Positions 16,574-22,508 of a stretch of DNA of 27,851 nt are shown here, piece after piece. Below the pieces are notes generated by a model. It was given only the letters and a program-made list of their open reading frames with translations, searched no databases and had not been told where the DNA came from. Origin of the DNA: JARYMI01 sp037444845 (GTDB lineage Bacteria; Acidobacteriota; Aminicenantia; Aminicenantales; UBA8522); assembly GCA_037444845.1 (NCBI GenBank), contig JBBILQ010000034.1, positions 1 to 27,851 of the forward strand, given 5' to 3'. A program made the position numbers and the translations under genes. Position 1 is the first letter of the stretch. Each line of letters begins with the position of its first letter.

Positions 16574-17083
16574 TTAAGCGTTAATCGGGAAAAAACTTTT
16601 CCCTTTGGAGAGTTTTTCCCTGAGTTTCTTTTCCACGATTTTGGGCACCAAATCCTTGACGCAGCCGCCCAGTATGAACACTTCTTTGACCAGCCTCGAA
16701 CTCAAGAAGGAGTAGTTGACGCTGGGCATCATGTACAGCGTTTCAATCTCGGGATTGAGCTTTCGATTCATGAGGGCCATCTGAAATTCGTACTCGAAAT
16801 CAGACACGGCCCTTAACCCCCGCATGACGATATTCGCCTTATTTTTTCTGGCAAAATCGACCAGCAGCCCGTCGAAGGCCTTGACTTCAATCCTGGGTTC
16901 CTGGGCAAAAATCTGCTGAATGATCATAACCCTATCTTTAGTCGAAAAAAGAGCCCTTTTTTTGGGATTTTTGAGCACGGCGATGATGATCTTGTTGAAT
17001 ATCCTCAACCCCCTCAGAATGATGTCGACGTGGCCGTTCGTGATGGGATCAAAAAAACCCGGGTAGACAGCACAGTTCTCCAT
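16574..17083 (-). CDS. coaD: Phosphopantetheine adenylyltransferase
   Basis: This 169-residue enzyme transfers AMP from ATP to 4'-phosphopantetheine, the penultimate step of coenzyme A synthesis. It carries the nucleotidyltransferase signature YPGFFDPITNGHVDII (T/H-x-GH type) near the N-terminus, VMRGLRAVSDFEYEFQMA in the middle, and the ATP-binding SFLSSRLVKEV near the C-terminus. Its length is normal. ATG 17083 was chosen because MENCAVYPG starts the conserved domain just as in the family; the open frame further upstream (to 17185) would add about 34 unrelated residues and run through the promoter-like sequence. It is the first gene of the pil run, separated from pilM by 15 bases. Confidence 0.95.
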   Translation of the reverse strand: MENCAVYPGFFDPITNGHVDIILRGLRIFNKIIIAVLKNPKKRALFSTKDRVMIIQQIFAQEPRIEVKAFDGLLVDFARKNKANIVMRGLRAVSDFEYEFQMALMNRKLNPEIETLYMMPSVNYSFLSSRLVKEVFILGGCVKDLVPKIVEKKLREKLSKGKSFFPINA

Positions 17084-17125
17084 CCAAGGCACAGTCCGTT
17101 CTTCTCTCAAGAAGTTACATAAGTC

Positions 17126-17152
17126 ATTATCAGAAAAGTATTGCTTTGTCAA
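17126..17152 (-). promoter_or_regulatory. Candidate sigma70-type promoter for coaD-pil
   Basis: On the minus strand TTGACA (17152-17147) is a perfect -35 match. GATAAT (17131-17126) matches five of six -10 positions. The spacing is 15 bases, shorter than ideal. Transcription would begin about 35 bases before the coaD ATG. There is no other convincing promoter between coaD and the lipoprotein genes, so this may drive the whole run. Confidence 0.5.
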
Positions 17153-17164
17153 CAGAATTTCCCG

Positions 17165-17194
17165 TTGAAAACAGGGATTTTGCACTCTTATACA
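17165..17194 (+). promoter_or_regulatory. Weak candidate promoter for the isoaspartate methyltransferase gene
   Basis: TTGAAA (17165-17170) and TATACA (17189-17194) on the plus strand are 18 bases apart. They would give a leader of about 180 bases before the ATG at 17380. The rest of the 296-base interval between the coaD and pcm starts holds only a small CGCCG-TCGT-CGGCG hairpin; I see no gene in it. Confidence 0.3.
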
Positions 17195-17379
17195 ATTTCA
17201 CAGGCCATTCTCCTCAGTCAATCACCCTTTGAGGGGAGATTGGAGGTGAAATCAGGCCGCCGTCGTCGGCGATAGCCGTTCAGGAGGCAGGGCCCGATTA
17301 TAAAGACGCGGACAGTTGGGTTGATTTCTCGGTGTTTTTGAAAGAAAATAATCTCGATGGCTCTGGCCAGGGTATTGGC

Positions 17380-18120
17380 ATGACGATGAGGGAAAATTCT
17401 CGTGCCGTATTTCTCTCTCTTGTGTTTCTGTCTTTTTTAGTGTGGCCCCTGTCTTATGGTCAGGACAGCGATCCCTATATAAAGAAGCGGAAGAATATGG
17501 TTTCCAGACAACTGGCTGGCCGCGATATCAATGACCGCACGGTTCTCGAAGCGATGGCGCAAGTCCCCCGGCATCTTTTTGTCAGTCCTTCCTACCGGAG
17601 CCAGGCTTACGAAGACTATCCTTTGCCAATTGACGAGGGCCAGACAATTTCTCAACCATACATCGTTGCGCTGATGACCCAGTGCCTCGGTCTCCGGTCC
17701 GGAGAAAAAGTCCTGGAGATCGGGACGGGATCAGGCTACCAGGCGGCTGTCCTCGCCCAGCTTACCGACAAGGTTTTTACTGTGGAAATAAGAGAAAATC
17801 TGGCCACGAAGTCTTCCCAGACTCTGAAAAACCTGGGGTATGAAAATGTTCAGGTCAAATGGGCGGACGGCTATTTTGGCTGGGAAGAGGAAGCGCCGTT
17901 CGATGCCATTATGGTCACCTGCGCCGCCAATCATATCCCCCCTCCGCTCCTCAACCAGCTTAAAGAAGGCGGCCGGCTGATCATCCCCCTTGGCAGCACT
18001 CTTTATTTTCAGACTCTGACGCTGATCACAAAGATCGACGGAAAGCCGAGAGTGAAACACATTTCAGGTGTCCGCTTTGTTCCGATGATCGGCGAAGCGG
18101 AGAAAAGGAAGAGCGGCTAA
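17380..18120 (+). CDS. pcm: Protein-L-isoaspartate O-methyltransferase, predicted exported
   Basis: This 246-residue protein methylates isoaspartyl residues that form in ageing proteins, using S-adenosylmethionine. The family motifs are intact: GQTISQPYIVALMTQ (substrate and cofactor region), motif I VLEIGTGSGYQAAVLAQL, an acidic turn TVEIRENL, and the C-terminal GGRLIIPLGS. Unlike the cytoplasmic enzyme, it begins with a basic stretch plus a hydrophobic run (VFLSLVFLSFLVWPLSYG) followed by QDSDPY, which looks like a cleavable signal peptide. ATG 17380 has AGGG 7 bases upstream. ATG 17386 and GTG 17332 are alternatives, and all keep the hydrophobic segment. Its 3' end overlaps the convergent membrane-protein gene by 57 bases. 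Confidence 0.92.
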   Translation: MTMRENSRAVFLSLVFLSFLVWPLSYGQDSDPYIKKRKNMVSRQLAGRDINDRTVLEAMAQVPRHLFVSPSYRSQAYEDYPLPIDEGQTISQPYIVALMTQCLGLRSGEKVLEIGTGSGYQAAVLAQLTDKVFTVEIRENLATKSSQTLKNLGYENVQVKWADGYFGWEEEAPFDAIMVTCAANHIPPPLLNQLKEGGRLIIPLGSTLYFQTLTLITKIDGKPRVKHISGVRFVPMIGEAEKRKSG

Positions 18121-20496
18121 ATAGCCGCCGGCAGCCAGGGCCAGCACGGCGTTGTGCCCGGCTCCCAGGGCGATCAAAGGGGCCAGGACGGAATTGGTGA
18201 CTGTTGAGAAGGCGTTGGCCGACCAGGCCCAGGGGATGAGCCTTGAATTCGTTCGTTCGAGGAGGCGGATGCCCGTGGGGAAGGGGAATCCCATTAAAAA
18301 CCCCAAGGGAAAGATCAACCCGAAAGAAAAGATCATTTTAAGCCCCAGGCTGAGGCCGACAAATTTTTCAAAGAAGGAAGGAAGAACGAAGAGATAAAGC
18401 AAGGTCAGAACGGCGCAGAAGAAAAGGCCTGCTCTCATCCTTTTCAACGGGTATGCCCCCAGAATTCTTTTTGAGCTGAGGCTTCCCAGTCCGGAGGAAA
18501 AGAGGAGTGAAAAAATGATGGTTGAGACTGAATAGAGAGGGTGTCCCAATAAAAGGATGAATTTTTGGATGAGGATAATTTCAATGAAGATAAAAGCGGC
18601 GCCAAGAAGACCGAAGTAGAAGAAAACGAGGACCAGATTCCTCCGGGACGAAGGAAAAACCCGCTTTAGACCTGAGAGCGGGAGCAGGATGAAGGCGAAG
18701 GCGGCCAATCCTGCCTGAAAAAGAAGAAGGGCGAGGAGAAACTTGCCCTCAAAAAGAAAAGTCAGGTTCTTCCCTAGAGCTTCATAGGTCGCCCTGGCCT
18801 TTTTCCATTTATAGAAATCGTAGAAGAAGGGCCGGTTATCCGTGGGGGGCCTGATCTCAAAAAGATAGCTCTCGGACAAAGCCTTCCGGCGGGAAGGATC
18901 GAGAAGAGAGCGGAAGAGCTCCTCATAAACAGGCCTGTCCATCTGATTATGGATGTTGAGCTCTTCTTTTTTGATTCCGGGATAATAGACAGTGTCAAAT
19001 AGCCGTTGCCGACAGAAATCTTTCAACCGGCTGATCTCCTGGTCAGAGAACGGCTCTTTTTTGACGAACAGGCTCAGCGTGCCCCAGGTTCTTATGGCAG
19101 CAAGCCTGGAGGCCGGGTCAAGTTGCTTTTTTTCCAGGGCTTCGATCCAGGTGGCCAGGATCTTGGCCTCCTGACGCGGCGGCGGGAGCAGATAAAAAGT
19201 CAGGCCAATCATGCCGTCGGGAGCGAGAAGGTTCAGAATATGGAGAAAAGATTCGACAGTATAAAGATAATTCTCGCCAATTCCATGGAGCCCGGTCGCC
19301 GCCGCGCCGAAGACGTCGGTCAGCCCGAAAACGATGAGGTCGTAGGAGTCAGCTTCTTTTCTCATGGCGGCTCGGAGGTGTTCAGACACAACCCTGACAT
19401 CCGGCCGGTTATAGATGTTCCCGCAAAAAGGGGCTAATTCATTCTGGAGAAGGTTAGGCAGGAGCGGGTTGCTTTCGAAGACGACAACTTTTGGGGCCTG
19501 GAAAGCGAGAGCTCCGAGGACATCCAAGCCGCCTCTCGGCTCCAACACGAGAACCCTCGGCCGGGAAAGGAGAAAATAGGGCAGGGATGAAGGAAGAGAT
19601 GAAAGAAAACCCAGGCCCGGGTCGCTAAGGCTGGAGACCTTCGTGACCGCGTTGAGATCGCCCCCGTCGACAGAAAGACCAAGTTGGACGGGCGGCTGTT
19701 GCCCACTGACAAGACTCAGCCCGGGAGCAAACCGCACAGCCGGCGAGCGAATGATGTCGAGGCGCGAGATTGAGTTCCATCTGGTGAGACAGAGTGTAGC
19801 CTGGGGATATCTAAGCGCTTGGGGAAGGGCTTTGAAGGGAGAGATGCGGAAACTCAGCCAGTTCGGGGAGGTGAAGAAAAGCAACGCTTCGGCCGCAAAG
19901 AGAACTAAAAGAAAGGCAAAAAAGAGGGGGCGTCGGTGGAGGCTTAGAAAAAAGCAGCCAAGGAGGGCGAGCCCTGAGATGATCACGAAGACGCCCCTCT
20001 CACCTCGCGGAAGAAACACGACGGCAGCCAGAAAGGAACCGGATCCCGCGCCCAGCAGGTCGAAGAAATAAATCTTGTGAGCCGCTTTGGCTAATCGGGT
20101 TAGGGCAAAGGAAATGGTCGCGCCGGCAAAAAAGAAGGGCAAGCCAAGAAGGCAATAGTAAGGGAGAACATAGATAAGCTGTCTTTTATCCCAGGGAAGC
20201 TGGAAAAAATCGAACGGGAGAGAATTCGAGAGGAATAAACTCAGCAGCACGGCCACGGAGAAAAAAAGAGAGCTGAGGCTGAGGAAGCGATCGTTCAGCT
20301 TTTCGGCCCGTCGCCAGAACAGAGTCAAAAAGGTGCCGCTGGCTCCGTAGCCAAGAAAAGCCAGGCTGATCACCAGGAAGGCGAAATGGTAATTCTGGGA
20401 GATGGAAAGATACCGGGTCAGGGAGACCTGAAGGCACAGCGTGGCTGCGGAGATGAAGAAAATGCCGGCAAGCAGGGACAGCCTTGGTTTTTCCAC
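18064..20496 (-). CDS. Polytopic membrane protein with spermidine-synthase-like central domain
   Basis: This protein of about 810 residues has three parts. The first is an N-terminal block of about seven membrane helices containing LTRYLSISQNYHFAFLVISL and LGYGASG, a signature of a widespread family of membrane-bound spermidine-synthase-like proteins. The second is a soluble Rossmann-type domain with RVLVLEPRGGLDVLGAL, VVVFESNPLL and YDLIVFGLTDVF, then GENYLYTVESFLHILNLL. The third is a C-terminal block of five or six helices. The acidic residues of a true aminopropyltransferase active site are not evident, so polyamine synthesis should not be assumed. The start is uncertain: GTG 20496 precedes the first helix, but the frame is open to GTG 20571, at the edge of a palindromic element. 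Neither has a ribosome site. Confidence 0.78.
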   Translation of the reverse strand: MEKPRLSLLAGIFFISAATLCLQVSLTRYLSISQNYHFAFLVISLAFLGYGASGTFLTLFWRRAEKLNDRFLSLSSLFFSVAVLLSLFLSNSLPFDFFQLPWDKRQLIYVLPYYCLLGLPFFFAGATISFALTRLAKAAHKIYFFDLLGAGSGSFLAAVVFLPRGERGVFVIISGLALLGCFFLSLHRRPLFFAFLLVLFAAEALLFFTSPNWLSFRISPFKALPQALRYPQATLCLTRWNSISRLDIIRSPAVRFAPGLSLVSGQQPPVQLGLSVDGGDLNAVTKVSSLSDPGLGFLSSLPSSLPYFLLSRPRVLVLEPRGGLDVLGALAFQAPKVVVFESNPLLPNLLQNELAPFCGNIYNRPDVRVVSEHLRAAMRKEADSYDLIVFGLTDVFGAAATGLHGIGENYLYTVESFLHILNLLAPDGMIGLTFYLLPPPRQEAKILATWIEALEKKQLDPASRLAAIRTWGTLSLFVKKEPFSDQEISRLKDFCRQRLFDTVYYPGIKKEELNIHNQMDRPVYEELFRSLLDPSRRKALSESYLFEIRPPTDNRPFFYDFYKWKKARATYEALGKNLTFLFEGKFLLALLLFQAGLAAFAFILLPLSGLKRVFPSSRRNLVLVFFYFGLLGAAFIFIEIILIQKFILLLGHPLYSVSTIIFSLLFSSGLGSLSSKRILGAYPLKRMRAGLFFCAVLTLLYLFVLPSFFEKFVGLSLGLKMIFSFGLIFPLGFLMGFPFPTGIRLLERTNSRLIPWAWSANAFSTVTNSVLAPLIALGAGHNAVLALAAGGYLAALPFLRFADHRNKADT

Positions 20497-20565
20497 GATT
20501 GCTATTAGTTTGAGTAATCGCCATCCCACTGTCAAGCCGAGAACTCGATATGCGATCTTTAAAAT

Positions 20566-20687
20566 GGGCACAGGAGGCTGCCCCTTGGCCCACGCACCCC
20601 GGGGAACCAGTCCCGTCGGTTCCCCCCGTCGGAGAACCCGACGGGTCCCCCTCCGCTACGGGGGCTTCAGGGCAGCCTCCTGTACCC
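20566..20687. repeat. Hairpin-rich palindromic element between divergent genes
   Basis: A 122-base block is bounded by the perfect 14-base arms ACAGGAGGCTGCCC (20570-20583) and GGGCAGCCTCCTGT (20670-20683), with GGG/CCC pairing just outside. Inside lies CCCGTCGG (20612-20619) with CCGACGGG (20638-20645), and a smaller CCCC...GGGG foldback near 20647-20664. The base composition is far more GC-rich than its surroundings and no start or ribosome site is visible. It lies between the divergent membrane-protein and phosphohexomutase genes. It could be a mobile intergenic palindrome or a bidirectional structured leader. Confidence 0.6.
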
Positions 20688-20767
20688 GATTAAATCATAT
20701 AAACGGAGATGCTGACGTTAAGCCGAGACATTTGCTTTTGCCCGTCCCTTGTGCTAATTTTGGGAAA

Positions 20768-22168
20768 ATGATCAAGTTCGGCACTTCCGGCTGGCGCGCC
20801 GTGATGGGTGAGGAGTTCACGTTTTCCAATGTCAGGGTTGTCGTCTTGGCTATTGCCAACTACCTTAAAACACGGTTTGCTGGCCGCCCGATCTCAGTTG
20901 TCGTCAACTACGACACTCGGTTTCTCTCGGAAAAGTTCGCCGGAGAGGCAGCCAGAGTACTGTCTCATAACCGGATCTATGTCCTGCTTTCCGACAGGGA
21001 CGCGCCCTCCCAGGCGCAGGCCCTCCAGATTATCAAAAAGAAGGCCCAGGCCGGCATCAATTTCACGGCTTCTTTCAACCCGCCCGAGTACAACGGACTA
21101 AAGTTCAACATGGAAACAGGCGCGCCTGCGCTTCCCGATGACACCGACAGGGTTGAAGACGAAATCAGACGGCTGTCCAGGCATCCGGTTCATTATCCCT
21201 ATTACCATAAAGCTGAATACGTAAAAAAAATAGACCTCCAGGAAGATTATCTGGAATTTATCCAGAGAAAAATCGATTTTGCTTCCATCCAGAAATCGCG
21301 CTTAAGGATCGGAGTGGACTTGCTTTATGGAACCAGCCGGGAGTATCTGGATGGGATTCTGGAGGAGAACGGCATTCCCGTTGAAGAAATCCACGGCTAC
21401 ATTGACCCCTATTTTGGCGGCGTCATTCCTTCTTGCAGCGAAAGCAACCTGAAAGAGCTGAAGGAGCTGGTCAAGGAAAAGCGATGCAACCTGGGGATAG
21501 CCACTGATGCCGACGGCGACAGGTTTGGGATCGTCGACGAGAAAGGCCGTTTTATCATCCAGAATGTCATCCTTGCCTTGCTCCTCGATTATCTTGTCAG
21601 GGTCAAAGGCTGGCGCGGCGGCGTGGCCCGTTCTGTGGCCACGACCCACTTGATCGACAGGATCGCCCGGCGCTTCAGCCTGCCGCTTCTCAAGACGCCC
21701 GTTGGGTTTAAATACATGGCCGACCTTTTCCTGCGGGGCCAGATCATTTTCGGCGGAGAGGAGAGCGCTTCGATCGCGTTCAAGGACCACCTTCCAGAAA
21801 AGGACGGGATCTTTGCCGGCCTCTTGGTCGCCGAAATGATGGCCGTCACGGGAAAATCGCTGACCGAGCTGCGGGTTGACTTCGACCGCGCGTACGGGAA
21901 AAAGTACGGGGGTCAAAGGAACATTCCCCTCAATCCCAAGAATGAGAGGAAGCTCACCGAGCTCATCCTCAACCCTCCCCAGCGCATGGCTGGGAGAAAA
22001 GTTGTGGCCATCGAGAGAATCGATGGAATCAAGTTCGATTTTGATGACGACGACTGGCTTCTCCTTCGCTTCTCGGGCACGGAGCCGCTCATCCGCTGCT
22101 ACGCCGAGGCCGAATCAAAAAAAGAGCTGGAAAAGCTGTTGGCCCACGGCCTGGCGGAGTTGGTCTGA
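20768..22168 (+). CDS. Phosphohexomutase (phosphoglucomutase/phosphomannomutase family)
   Basis: This 466-residue enzyme of the alpha-D-phosphohexomutase superfamily interconverts sugar 1- and 6-phosphates. All four domain signatures are present: the N-terminal FGTSGWRA, phosphoserine loop TASFNPPEYNG (S102; the usual His after Ser is Phe), metal loop DADGDR (247-252), sugar-binding GGEESAS, and phosphate-binding RFSGTEPLIR (434-443). Specificity for glucose, mannose or glucosamine cannot be read. ATG 20768 was chosen because MIKFGTSGWR is the natural family start; upstream in-frame codons run through the palindromic element. The stop overlaps the next ATG by one base. It probably feeds nucleotide-sugar and envelope polysaccharide synthesis. 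Confidence 0.9.
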   Translation: MIKFGTSGWRAVMGEEFTFSNVRVVVLAIANYLKTRFAGRPISVVVNYDTRFLSEKFAGEAARVLSHNRIYVLLSDRDAPSQAQALQIIKKKAQAGINFTASFNPPEYNGLKFNMETGAPALPDDTDRVEDEIRRLSRHPVHYPYYHKAEYVKKIDLQEDYLEFIQRKIDFASIQKSRLRIGVDLLYGTSREYLDGILEENGIPVEEIHGYIDPYFGGVIPSCSESNLKELKELVKEKRCNLGIATDADGDRFGIVDEKGRFIIQNVILALLLDYLVRVKGWRGGVARSVATTHLIDRIARRFSLPLLKTPVGFKYMADLFLRGQIIFGGEESASIAFKDHLPEKDGIFAGLLVAEMMAVTGKSLTELRVDFDRAYGKKYGGQRNIPLNPKNERKLTELILNPPQRMAGRKVVAIERIDGIKFDFDDDDWLLLRFSGTEPLIRCYAEAESKKELEKLLAHGLAELV

Positions 22169-22485
22169 TGGCCAGGCACGACCAGAAGAGTGGATCCCTC
22201 CGCCGCAAGCTTATCCTGGCGGCCATCGGGTTCTTCTTCCTTGTCCTCTTGATCTCCTCTCTTTTCGGGAAAAAAGGGCTCATCGAGATTTACCTGGCCA
22301 GGAAAAATTTTAAGTCTCTCCAGCAGGAGATCGAGCGCCTGGAAAAACAAAGGAACCGCTTGCTGAGGGAGATTGAGGAGCTCGAAAAAAACCCTTTGGC
22401 CATGGATGGAGAAGCCAGGGGAAAGCTCTGGCTGATGAAGCCCGAAGAAAAGGTCATTATCAGGAAAAACGAAAAGAATAAATAA
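22168..22485 (+). CDS. FtsB/DivIC-like septum formation initiator protein
   Basis: This 105-residue bitopic membrane protein has a basic N-terminus (RHDQKSGSLRRK), one membrane helix (LILAAIGFFFLVLLISSLF) and a periplasmic coiled coil (KSLQQEIERLEKQRNRLLRE). The family-typical end includes DGEARGKLWLMKPEEKVII, which matches the AR..LG.V.PGE pattern of FtsB/DivIC. These proteins join FtsL and FtsQ in the division complex that activates septal peptidoglycan synthesis. The ATG overlaps the stop of the phosphohexomutase gene, indicating coupled translation, and the helicase-nuclease gene follows within about 25 bases. Confidence 0.88.
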   Translation: MARHDQKSGSLRRKLILAAIGFFFLVLLISSLFGKKGLIEIYLARKNFKSLQQEIERLEKQRNRLLREIEELEKNPLAMDGEARGKLWLMKPEEKVIIRKNEKNK

Positions 22486-22508
22486 ACGCCTTGGCGCGCT
22501 CACAGGCC

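Noticed and set aside
17084..17185. N-terminal extension of CoaD
   Set aside because: The extra 34 residues precede the conserved start MENCAVYPG and overlap the TTGACA/GATAAT promoter-like sequence, so the shorter form is preferred.
20500..20537. TTGACA on the minus strand near the membrane-protein start as a promoter
   Set aside because: No acceptable -10 hexamer lies at 16-18 bases; the best AT-rich match is about 20 bases away, and the region may itself be coding.
20441..20767. N-terminal extension of the phosphohexomutase
   Set aside because: The frame is open only because it runs through the palindromic element and antisense to the membrane-protein gene; the family start is FGTSGWR at ATG 20768.
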